Positions 1-7,301 of a stretch of 9,860 nucleotides of DNA are shown here, in pieces. The position numbers and the translations under genes are program-made. Source of the stretch: B4-G1 sp964393895 (lineage in GTDB: Bacteria; Chloroflexota; Anaerolineae; B4-G1); the NCBI GenBank assembly GCA_964393895.1, contig CAYMWP010000157.1, positions 1 to 9,860 of the forward strand. The letters run 5' to 3'. Each line of letters begins with the position of its first letter. Positions within the stretch are counted from its first letter, which is position 1. The notes beneath the pieces were generated by a model. It had not been told where the DNA came from, did no database searches, and worked only from the letters and a program-made list of their open reading frames with translations.

Positions 1-40
1 ACGGATTGCTGCCTTTTGTCAACTCAAGCTATGCACAATT

Positions 41-1102
41 TCAGATACACACCCACCACGCATTGGGCGGGAGTTTTTTCAATGCGGCGAGCACCGTCTG
101 CCAGGCGTGTTGGCGGCGCGGGCTATACTTGTTGGTTTCATCTCCCAATACATTTTGCCCCTCCAGCCGGAGGTAGGCTTGCAGGCAAGCGCCTAGTTGC
201 TCGACTTGACTCTGCCTCCAGAATTCGGGCACGCGCAGGGGGTCTTTTTCGACCGGGCGCAACATTCCCTTGTGTTTGCGCACCAGCCCGCACGCTTCCA
301 ATAACTGGCGCAGGAGATAGAGCCGGCCGGTTTGATCCTCGCGCATTGCGTTTTTCAGGAGACGGTCGGGTACCAGCAGGCCCTGGTTGATCGCCTTGAG
401 CGAACGCTTGCTGACCAGCCCACTCTGGATGAGGCTCACCTCGTCGCGCCGCCCAAAGTCCCAGTAGATGTACAGGTCGCGCAGCAGAACTGTCGGCGCG
501 CTCGACTCCACCCGTTCTGGCTGCCAATCGGCGAGGGTCGAGGGAATCGGCTCCGGCTCTGGCAGGTAGCGCCGGACGATGTCGGGGACGTAGATGATGG
601 CGGCGGGGTGGAATCGAATTTTGTGGGGGACTTTGCCAGAGGTTAAAGGCGTGCCCTTGCTGAAAACCAACCCGTGATGGGTGAGGCGAGCGATGACGTC
701 TTCAAAGATGAGCGAGCGGGCGCGGGTTGGTTCCCCGGCGTAAACGCCTCTATCGTACGGGACGCCGGAGCGGTAAGCGTAATAGGAATGTTTGGGCTTT
801 TCCGGCTTTGGTGCTTCCGTCGCCAGCCCCGCCCGGACGAGTTCGCGTCGAAAGACTTTTTTGGCGACCGTCCCCCCACGCAGCAACAGCCGGTTCAGCA
901 CCTCTCGCTCGCGTCTGTCCAATTTCTCCCAGGAGGCGAGTACCCGCGCCTCGGTGAAGAACTCGGCCTGCATCTTGGGGAGCAGATCTGCCTTGCGCAG
1001 CTTTTTGTTTCCCTTCATCACCTCCATGCCGGCGGCGCGCGCCATCTCCCACAGTGTGTTGGAGTGGTAGGAATCGAGGAGTGCGCCGACTTTATCTGCC
1101 AT
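41..1102 (-). CDS. XPB-cassette satellite protein, short form (353 aa, function unknown)
   Basis: I do not recognise a named function. It is the last gene of the cassette in this window. Its ATG lies one nucleotide after the TGA of the SWIM gene, and a GAGG ribosome site (1109-1112, 6-nt spacer) sits inside that gene's end, so translation is probably coupled. Residues about 5-75 resemble the neighbours: a helical SAP-like stretch (LRKADLLPKM), then WEKLDRREREVLNRLLLRGG, close to WGKLDRLQQA in the 612-aa protein and to DLDEEHQGVLRALVLLG in the SWIM protein. Residues about 260-350 (LYLLRQLLEACGL ... VLAALKKLPPNAWW) also match segments of both. The protein ends (WWVCI) where its relatives continue, so it lacks their C-terminal XPB-N-like domain. 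No signal peptide or membrane segment is seen, and it is probably cytoplasmic. It could be a natural short paralog or a truncated gene. Confidence 0.85.
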   Translation of the reverse strand: MADKVGALLDSYHSNTLWEMARAAGMEVMKGNKKLRKADLLPKMQAEFFTEARVLASWEKLDRREREVLNRLLLRGGTVAKKVFRRELVRAGLATEAPKPEKPKHSYYAYRSGVPYDRGVYAGEPTRARSLIFEDVIARLTHHGLVFSKGTPLTSGKVPHKIRFHPAAIIYVPDIVRRYLPEPEPIPSTLADWQPERVESSAPTVLLRDLYIYWDFGRRDEVSLIQSGLVSKRSLKAINQGLLVPDRLLKNAMREDQTGRLYLLRQLLEACGLVRKHKGMLRPVEKDPLRVPEFWRQSQVEQLGACLQAYLRLEGQNVLGDETNKYSPRRQHAWQTVLAALKKLPPNAWWVCI

Positions 1103-1103
1103 A

Positions 1104-3425
1104 TCAAACCTCGTCCGTCTGCTTGGGAGTGTAGCCAGCTTTCTCCAGCGCCTCCGTTAACGGAGCGACAGTTTCCTGGGGGATTATCACCAGGCGGGGG
1201 GAGATTTCGGCGATGACGAACTGTTCCAATGGGGTGACAGCTTTCATCTCTGTCAGCGCATATTCGTCGCCAAATTCGATTATGGTGAGGTTCTCATAGA
1301 TGCGCACCTGCCCGTAGGCGTCCCACCAGGCGGTCAGTTGATCGTGCATCGTTTCCGGCATAGGGATGGGTAGTGATTGTTCCCAACCTTTGAGGATTTC
1401 GGAGAGGGTCACGCCGGTCTCGAAGGATTCGTAGGTGGTCTGCGAGTCCAACCGGTATACGAACTGTTCGGCGGCGGCGGCCTCCAGCCGGGCAATCTTG
1501 TTGAGTAGGTCGTGCGCCTGGGAAGGTATCGCTGATGGAGTGACGTTGATGGTATGGCTGTCGGCGGTCGCGGCCTCATCTGGCGGCGCGTCCGGGGCTT
1601 GTGCGGCGACGGTCGGGGGAGCGTCTGGGATCTCGGCCCGATCCCAGTACAGGTCGGCCAGGCCGTGGAAGCGGGCCGCCGTCAGCGCGCCCGGACGTTG
1701 TTTATCCGCCTCGTCAAAGCACAGATCAGCCAGGCCCAGCCAGTGCAGCGGCCCGGCGACGATCTGCCGGATGAAGCGGCCCTGGGCCGCTTCCCAATCG
1801 CTCGCGTTCCCTGGATCCAGGGCGAGGCCACTCTTGGATCCCAGGAACCAGCTTGGTTTCAAAGAGGGCCGCCAATAATCCTGCCACACGGAATGGTCAA
1901 ACTGGGGCCAGACGGCGCGCATCAGAGGGAACAGGTCTTGCAGCGCCACCCACTCGCCATCCGGCAAGGAGGCCAATGCGCGCAGAGCGACCTGGCGGAA
2001 GAGGACCAGTTCGTTGCTCAAATTGTCTGGTTTGAGGTGGCTGTGGCCGAGGAAGCGCCAGAGTCGCAGGTCGCCTTCTCGCAATAGCTCCCCCAGCGCG
2101 CTCCAGTTCAGCATGTGAAAATAGGTCTGGGACAGGATGGCGCGCTGGGCTAACTCGCTCTGGAGCAGGAATTGCTCTTTCACCTCCGGCCAGATCGTCA
2201 CGGGGCTGCCGGGTTGGAGGAGACCGACGGCCGCCAGCAGAGAGTAGATGAACTCTAGCTTGGCCTCTCCGCCGGCCACGGGAGATAGCCGCTCAATCGC
2301 CTCGTCCGGCAAGGAGCGAGCGGGAGGCGGGACGGTGATGGCCGTGTCGTATGAGCCGAGTTTCCCGCTCGATTTGGCCTGCGCCAGTTCGTGAGGGTCG
2401 TAATCCCACCCTTGCAGCCCGGGGTAGAATTTCTCCATACGGGGACGCGGCATAGGTGCGCGCAGTGGGGTGGGGTATTGTTCCAGCAGCAGGGCGATCT
2501 GGTTGACGGCGCGGACGAATGGGCGCGGGTCGGCGAGGCGAATCTCGCCGACGCTGGAACTCGGGTGAGGTGTGGTCGGCACGACGTTTTTCAAAAGTGG
2601 GGGGAGAGCGCGGCCGATGGCGCGAGGGACAAAATCGCCCCGGTCGTGGTAGTATCCGTCCAGCAAGTCGCCTGGCAGGGCTAATCCCATCTCCCACAGG
2701 TGGCGGGTGTAGGTGGAGATGTTCTGGTAGCTCTCGAGTTCGCCCCAGACGCCCGCCACGTTTTCCAGTTCCTCTGGTCGGATTCTGTTGCTCGTGCCCA
2801 GCAGAACCAGGGCGCGCAACACTCCCTGATGTTCCTCGTCCAGATCACGGACTGCTTTGAGGATGTCGCTCGGGTCGGCGATGCGCTCCGAGATTTGCCG
2901 GACGACGTCCGCTTTCCGGGTGCCCTTGACCTTCCAGCCCCGTCGTTTAGCCATCCGGCGCAGGTCTTGTAGCTTGACCCTGTTGAGCCACTGGTGCAAC
3001 TGCTCCTCGTCGGCGCGGAGACGCTCGGCGAAGGGGAACGCCAGCCAGAAGGGGGGCTGCTCGGGCTGCTGGGTGGGCGGCAGCTCGACGGGTGTGACCT
3101 CGATGGGGTATTCGTCGGAGATTATCGCCGCAGCATCCTCGACGGCAAAGTCGCCGGGGGCCTGAATCCACCTGAGCAGCACCGCGCCGATGTGTTTGCA
3201 ATAGCCGCCCCAGTTGTAAGGGCAGCTACAGACGGCGCTGATGCCGCCTGGCTCGACGTCAATCTCCACCTCGTACAAGCGCGAGCCGCGCACCTGGGCG
3301 GTGAGGGTGTGGCCGGAGCGGGCCGGGTTCTGCACCAGGTGGATGTATCCGCTCGCCCGGCGCAGGCTCTTGGTCTTGAGCGGGCCACGCAAGTCGGCTT
3401 CAGTGAGGGTTTCTAGCGTGGGCAT
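1104..3425 (-). CDS. SWIM zinc-finger protein with C-terminal XPB-N-like (Helicase_C_3) domain, XPB-cassette satellite
   Basis: The protein is 773 aa from the ATG at 3425. A TTG nine bases upstream (3434) would add MHP, but it lies in a short intergenic repeat and neither start has a good Shine-Dalgarno sequence. Residues 66-78 hold CSCPYNWGGYCKH, which fits the SWIM pattern CxCx(n)CxH. SWIM motifs bind zinc and are linked to DNA or protein contacts. Residues about 147-210 form a SAP-like helical stretch (LRRMAKRRGWKVKGTRKADV) followed by DLDEEHQGVLRALVLLG. Around 485-500 is ALASLPDGEWVALQDL, similar to ALASCPPHQWIAFDEF in the 612-aa protein. A Pro/Ala/Asp-rich linker (about 598-622) leads to a C-terminal domain (about 635-767) with GVTLSEIL, an LP-like segment, RLVIIP and ALEKAGY, resembling the Helicase_C_3 / XPB N-terminal family. 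It is probably a cytoplasmic nucleic-acid-associated partner of the helicase. The exact function is unknown. Confidence 0.88.
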   Translation of the reverse strand: MPTLETLTEADLRGPLKTKSLRRASGYIHLVQNPARSGHTLTAQVRGSRLYEVEIDVEPGGISAVCSCPYNWGGYCKHIGAVLLRWIQAPGDFAVEDAAAIISDEYPIEVTPVELPPTQQPEQPPFWLAFPFAERLRADEEQLHQWLNRVKLQDLRRMAKRRGWKVKGTRKADVVRQISERIADPSDILKAVRDLDEEHQGVLRALVLLGTSNRIRPEELENVAGVWGELESYQNISTYTRHLWEMGLALPGDLLDGYYHDRGDFVPRAIGRALPPLLKNVVPTTPHPSSSVGEIRLADPRPFVRAVNQIALLLEQYPTPLRAPMPRPRMEKFYPGLQGWDYDPHELAQAKSSGKLGSYDTAITVPPPARSLPDEAIERLSPVAGGEAKLEFIYSLLAAVGLLQPGSPVTIWPEVKEQFLLQSELAQRAILSQTYFHMLNWSALGELLREGDLRLWRFLGHSHLKPDNLSNELVLFRQVALRALASLPDGEWVALQDLFPLMRAVWPQFDHSVWQDYWRPSLKPSWFLGSKSGLALDPGNASDWEAAQGRFIRQIVAGPLHWLGLADLCFDEADKQRPGALTAARFHGLADLYWDRAEIPDAPPTVAAQAPDAPPDEAATADSHTINVTPSAIPSQAHDLLNKIARLEAAAAEQFVYRLDSQTTYESFETGVTLSEILKGWEQSLPIPMPETMHDQLTAWWDAYGQVRIYENLTIIEFGDEYALTEMKAVTPLEQFVIAEISPRLVIIPQETVAPLTEALEKAGYTPKQTDEV

Positions 3426-3469
3426 AGGGTGCAAGTTTGAAGTTACGAGTGGGCAAGTTGTAGATTGTT

Positions 3470-5308
3470 TCAGGTCGGTATGCCGTATCCCAGTTCGTGG
3501 AGGGCGCGGCGGAAGGCTTTTTCGTCGCTTTCTGGGATCACGATGTGCCGCTCGCCGGCCAACATGCAGAGCGACCGCAGGCGGCTGTCGCTGGCGATGA
3601 GTTGGGCCAACGCCCCGTCCTGGGCTTCAATTAACCGGGCGGGGCCGTGATCTTTCAGGCGTGAGACCCTGTCGGCTGTTTCCTGGAAAAAGACCTCTAC
3701 GGTACCCGGCAGGCTGCCGCCAGTTTTGGCTTTCAGGAAGGTTTCCACGTCGGCCACCGAGTGACCCTGCTCCACTGTGTCCAGCAGCTGGGCAGGTTCG
3801 ATCTTCCAGACCACGTCGGACGTTTGCTCGGCGAACGACTCCAGAACAAGTGCGTCTCCGGGCGGGAGCGGCTCGGTCGCAACCACGTCCATATTTGGGA
3901 GCACCTTGAGAGTGTGTTGCACCTCTGGCAGCGAGGGAGTGTATTTGTCTGTTATGTCCAGGCACCAGGCTCCCAGGCCGTTGACGCGGATGTACAATAG
4001 GCCATCGTAGCGGCTCAGGCAGTCCAGGTCATCCACGCCCCATAGTCTGTCGTAGTCTCTTCTGGCGCCAGATGGGTGGATGTAAGCCACGTCAATGAGG
4101 CCCATAGTGGCCGCATATTCAAAGAGGAAGGCCAGCATATAGCGGTCTTGCAGTACGTTCCAGCTCCCTAAACCCGAGTATCCCAGGCTGCCATAGCGCG
4201 AGTCTTCGATGTAGAGCGTCCACAAGTCACGGGTGACCTCGAAAGTGCAGCCGGAGGCGCGCACGAAACGAGAGAACTCGTCAAAAGCGATCCATTGGTG
4301 GGGTGGGCAAGAGGCCAGTGCTTGCGCGACGGCGTCTCGCCGGTCAGTAGGGGCCGTCATGGCTCGCTTTCCTCTCGTACCCGTTTGTCCCTTGATCGCG
4401 TTAACACGATTGAACTCGTCCAACAGTTTGGTTCCTAGCCAGCGGTTCCACGCTTTGCGGAGCGCCTCATGCGGGGACGAGACTAACACCTGCTTGCCGG
4501 CCCGCGTCAGTTGCAGTTTGCTCCCCGAGAGGTTGGCCAACCCCGCGCTTTGCACGATCAAAGGCCAGGCAAACGCCTTGATGTGTCCCGGATCGGTAGT
4601 CCAATCGTCGGTGACCTCTTCCTCCAGATAAAAATCGCCGCCTTGCAGCACTTTTGTAACGGCCTTTCTGCTCGCGGCGGTCGCCCGTCTGGTCTTGGTG
4701 CTGACTCGTATCTTGCCAGCGTCTATCAGGCGTAGCACGGCGTGTACGTCGTGTTGGGCGCCGAGTTCGGTCTCCGACCGAATAACAGGGATATCTATGG
4801 TGTGCTGCTTGCTTTTGCCACTTTGGTAGTCATATTCGTGCCACGTTTGAGGCACCGTGGCGGGAGGCTCCTCGACAGTTTTCACCTGAACGGCGCGTGG
4901 AGGCGGTACAATCGCTTTCAGTCGCCCCTTCAAATCCTGGGGCATCTGGCCGCTGTAGATGAAAAGGTGCAGCAGCGAGGGGTTCTCCACTCCTCCATAT
5001 CTGCTGAATTGGCCCCAGTCCGGGTCGCTACCATATTTGGCCCGAAAGCCCGCGCTATCGAAATCGTTGGAGGGAGAGTGTACTACCTCGGAGACCGCTG
5101 CTTGCTGCAATCTATCGAGTTTGCCCCAAAGCTCCTGCAAACGATCGGGATTCTCCAGGTTCTCCTGGACGATGGTTACGATTTCAGCTTTGCGGGTGGG
5201 CAGGTTGGAAGCCACTAACAGCGCCAGCTTTTTGAGTATTGGCACGGTATAGTTGTTTAGGAATTCTTCCAATATCCTGGGTTGAATATTTCTTCCGCCT
5301 CTTGGCAT
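3470..5308 (-). CDS. Helicase-associated (Helicase_C_3 / XPB-N-like) protein, XPB-cassette satellite
   Basis: This is a 612-aa protein 19 bp downstream of the XPB helicase gene. Its start is supported by a GGAGA site at 5318-5322. Residues about 11-80 are helical and match the other satellites (LNNYTVPILKKLALLVASNL, then WGKLDRLQQAAVSEVV). Residues about 326-350 hold ALASCPPHQWIAFDEFSRFV, shared with the SWIM protein. The C-terminal part, about 464-612, fits the Helicase_C_3 / XPB-Ssl2 N-terminal-like family: LKVLPNMDVVA (467-477), LVLESFAEQ, a VEQGHSVADVETFL helix, LPGTVEV (533-539), then HIVIP and a terminal ALHELGYGIPT. The same landmarks occur in the helicase N-terminus (RFAELE, GLSAETILEGL, LPGNVQV, ALVNIGYP). 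Proteins of this type are known beside XPB genes in actinobacteria, where their role is poorly defined. No catalytic motif is visible, so a scaffold or regulatory partner of the helicase is inferred. Confidence 0.88.
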   Translation of the reverse strand: MPRGGRNIQPRILEEFLNNYTVPILKKLALLVASNLPTRKAEIVTIVQENLENPDRLQELWGKLDRLQQAAVSEVVHSPSNDFDSAGFRAKYGSDPDWGQFSRYGGVENPSLLHLFIYSGQMPQDLKGRLKAIVPPPRAVQVKTVEEPPATVPQTWHEYDYQSGKSKQHTIDIPVIRSETELGAQHDVHAVLRLIDAGKIRVSTKTRRATAASRKAVTKVLQGGDFYLEEEVTDDWTTDPGHIKAFAWPLIVQSAGLANLSGSKLQLTRAGKQVLVSSPHEALRKAWNRWLGTKLLDEFNRVNAIKGQTGTRGKRAMTAPTDRRDAVAQALASCPPHQWIAFDEFSRFVRASGCTFEVTRDLWTLYIEDSRYGSLGYSGLGSWNVLQDRYMLAFLFEYAATMGLIDVAYIHPSGARRDYDRLWGVDDLDCLSRYDGLLYIRVNGLGAWCLDITDKYTPSLPEVQHTLKVLPNMDVVATEPLPPGDALVLESFAEQTSDVVWKIEPAQLLDTVEQGHSVADVETFLKAKTGGSLPGTVEVFFQETADRVSRLKDHGPARLIEAQDGALAQLIASDSRLRSLCMLAGERHIVIPESDEKAFRRALHELGYGIPT

Positions 5309-5327
5309 CGTGCTGTGTCTCCAATTA

Positions 5328-7094
5328 TTATCCAGCGGTTAGACGAGGCCGGGCCTCGCAATACTCTCCGGCGAGCGTGGCCGGTTCGTAGCCGGCCACT
5401 TCGTGATCGTAGAGGATGGTGTAGCGGTAGCCCTGCTCGGTGAGAAAGAGTTGACGGTTGGCGCTATAATCTTGGTCTCGGGTGTCTTTGCTAACCAGAG
5501 TGTAAAAGTGGGCCAGCAGTCCGTTCCGCTTGGGGCGCAGGATGCGGCCTAAACGCTGTGCTTCTTCCTGGCGGCTGCCGAACGTGCCGCTGATCTGGAT
5601 CATTACGCTGGCGTCGGGCAGGTCAATGGCAAAGTTGCCCACCTTGGAGATGATGAGTCGTTGCACGTCCCCATCCCTGAATTGCTGAAAGAGCTTGCGC
5701 CGCTCGCGCACCGGTGTCTTGCCGGTGATGATGGGATAGCCGTACCGCTCCTCCACTTGCTTGAGTTGATCCAGGTACATGCCGATAATGAGCAATTGAT
5801 CATCCGGGTGTTTATCCAGCAGTTGGTCCAGCACCTCGAGCTTGAGCGGGTTCTCGGCAGCGACGTGGTATTTCTGGCGCGGTTCAGTGACGGCGTACTC
5901 CATCCGCATGTCGGGAGGTAGGGGGATGCGGATCTCGGCCACCTCGACGGTGGCGATCCAGCCCTGTTTTTCCAGGTCTTTCCAGGGCACGTCGTACTTT
6001 TTGGGGCCGATGAGGGAAAAGACGTCCTCCTCCCGGCCATCCTCGCGCACCAGCGTGGCGGTCAGCCCCAACCGGCGGCGGGCCTGCAACTCGGCCGTGA
6101 TGCGAAAGACGGGGGCCGGCAGCAGGTGCACCTCGTCGTAGATGATCAGTCCCCAGTCGCGCTCATCGAACAATTGAAAGTGGGGGAATTCTTCGATCAT
6201 CGGCAGGCCGCGATTTTTCGTCCCCCGCTTGCGGTAGGTCATCGTCTGGTAGGTAGAGATGGTCACAGGCCGGATCTCTTTGCGCTGCCCCGTGTACTCG
6301 CCGATCTGCTCCTCCGTCAGAGTCGTCTTGTCCAGCAGCTCGTCAATCCACTGGCGCACGGCGACGGTGTTGGGGCTGAGGATGAGGGTGTTGCATTGCA
6401 TCTGCTCCATCGCCGCCATGCCGACCATCGTCTTGCCCGCGCCGCAGGGGAGCACGACGACGCCGGAACCGCCGTGAGCCGCGCCGCCAGCGTAGAATAC
6501 GTCGGCCGCATCTCGTTGGTAATCGCGCAGCGCAAAGGGCTTGCCTCCGCTGGTCATCAGCTGCAGGTTAATGGCTAACGCTTCGCCGTCCACGTAGCCG
6601 ATCAGGTCCTCGGCCGGGTAGCCAATGTTGACCAGCGCCTGTTTGATGTGCCCGCGCCGTGCGCCATCAACTCGCAAAGTGCGGGAGTCAATTTGAGCGA
6701 TGATGTAGGGAGCGAGCAGTTTGTGGCGCATCAATTCGGCGATCAGTGGTACGTCCTGGGAGGTGAGCAATGTGTCACCGTTGCGGCGGATCAATTTCAC
6801 CCGCCCGTAGCGAGAGACATAGTCCGCAATGTCCACCTGCACGTTGCCGGGGAGAGGATACTTGCTGTACCGCCCCAGTCCTTCCAGGATCGTTTCAGCG
6901 GACAGCCCGGATGAGGCGGCGTTCCACAGGGACAGCGGGGTGAGTTTGTAGGTGTGGACGTATTCGGGGCTTTTTTCCAGTTCCGCGAAGCGGGCTAACA
7001 CGTCACGGGCGTCCTGGTAGAGGTCATTATCTACCTCCAGGAGAACGCTCTTGTCGCCCTGGACGATGATGGGATTTTGGGGGTTGTAGTTCAT
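5328..7094 (-). CDS. xpb: XPB-type superfamily 2 DNA helicase/translocase
   Basis: This 588-aa protein is full length for bacterial XPB. It is an ATP-dependent DNA translocase/helicase acting in the cytoplasm or nucleoid. Residues about 1-165 are the XPB N-terminal-like (Helicase_C_3) domain. The helicase core follows: Q-motif region FALRDYQRDA (187-196), Walker A CGAGKT (217-222), DEVH box (320-323), motif III GLTAT (343-347), and the XPB hallmark RED (350-352) followed by LIGPKKYDVPWKDLE. Motif V is in SKVGNFAIDLPDA (483-495) and motif VI is QRLGRILRPK (513-522), with arginine fingers. All catalytic motifs look intact. Archaeal and eukaryotic XPB act in nucleotide excision repair and transcription. 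The bacterial role is less clear. No Bax1-like nuclease is visible nearby. The gene heads the cassette and is followed by three satellites on the same strand. The ATG lacks a clear Shine-Dalgarno sequence, which agrees with the near-leaderless promoter just upstream. Confidence 0.97.
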   Translation of the reverse strand: MNYNPQNPIIVQGDKSVLLEVDNDLYQDARDVLARFAELEKSPEYVHTYKLTPLSLWNAASSGLSAETILEGLGRYSKYPLPGNVQVDIADYVSRYGRVKLIRRNGDTLLTSQDVPLIAELMRHKLLAPYIIAQIDSRTLRVDGARRGHIKQALVNIGYPAEDLIGYVDGEALAINLQLMTSGGKPFALRDYQRDAADVFYAGGAAHGGSGVVVLPCGAGKTMVGMAAMEQMQCNTLILSPNTVAVRQWIDELLDKTTLTEEQIGEYTGQRKEIRPVTISTYQTMTYRKRGTKNRGLPMIEEFPHFQLFDERDWGLIIYDEVHLLPAPVFRITAELQARRRLGLTATLVREDGREEDVFSLIGPKKYDVPWKDLEKQGWIATVEVAEIRIPLPPDMRMEYAVTEPRQKYHVAAENPLKLEVLDQLLDKHPDDQLLIIGMYLDQLKQVEERYGYPIITGKTPVRERRKLFQQFRDGDVQRLIISKVGNFAIDLPDASVMIQISGTFGSRQEEAQRLGRILRPKRNGLLAHFYTLVSKDTRDQDYSANRQLFLTEQGYRYTILYDHEVAGYEPATLAGEYCEARPRLTAG

Positions 7095-7104
7095 ACCAAT
7101 ATCT

Positions 7105-7133
7105 GTTATAAGGTTGCCAGGATTTTAACACAA
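7105..7133 (-). promoter_or_regulatory. Putative sigma70-type promoter of the XPB cassette
   Basis: Read on the minus strand, TTGTGT (7133-7128) and TATAAC (7110-7105) are separated by exactly 17 nt. The -10 element matches the consensus at 5 of 6 positions and the -35 element at 3 of 6. The -10 ends only 10 nt before the helicase ATG, so initiation at the usual distance would leave a leader of only a few nucleotides. The lack of a Shine-Dalgarno sequence before the ATG agrees with this. The call rests on pattern alone. Confidence 0.4.
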
Positions 7134-7166
7134 AGTCCTGGGTGGGCAAGTCTAGCCGTACTATCA

Positions 7167-7200
7167 AGCCCCTGAAGGTTTCCTGCAACCTTTAGGGGCT
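7167..7200 (-). terminator. Second hairpin after the sugar operon (possible terminator)
   Basis: This is a 14-bp stem with one G-T wobble (AGCCCCTGAAGGTT against AACCTTTAGGGGCT) and a 6-nt loop. It lies between the sugar permease gene and the XPB promoter. No U-run follows on either strand, so it may insulate the two units or protect the mRNA 3' end rather than act as a classical intrinsic terminator. Confidence 0.5.
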
Positions 7201-7212
7201 CTCCAACGTGAA

Positions 7213-7249
7213 AGCCCCCTGGCATATTATGTTTCTGAGCCAGGGGGCT
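7213..7249 (-). terminator. Hairpin terminator of the sugar ABC operon
   Basis: This is a perfect 11-bp GC-rich stem (AGCCCCCTGGC against GCCAGGGGGCT) with a 15-nt loop, 52 bp past the permease stop codon. On the minus strand the stem is followed by a short TTT only, so it is a moderate intrinsic terminator. It forms a tandem pair with the hairpin at 7167-7200. Confidence 0.6.
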
Positions 7250-7301
7250 GTTGACCTAGATGGACTTGCTGGGCTGCAACGGCAATCTGTTCAGCACAAT
7301 C

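Noticed and set aside
674..1216. 180-aa open frame on the plus strand
   Set aside because: It lies antisense to the 353-aa gene and its upstream neighbour, and has the low-complexity composition typical of GC-rich shadow frames with no recognisable motif.
4742..5218. 158-aa plus-strand open frame opposite the 612-aa gene
   Set aside because: It is antisense to a gene with clear family features. It has no ribosome site and no family resemblance.
41..7094. Canonical XPB-Bax1 repair pair
   Set aside because: None of the three neighbours shows a nuclease motif or a Bax1-like layout that I can see.
4302..7150. Repeated GTGGGCAAG motif near 3449, 4302 and 7142
   Set aside because: It is short, irregularly spaced and partly within coding sequence, so chance in a GC-rich sequence explains it. 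There is no CRISPR-like periodicity.
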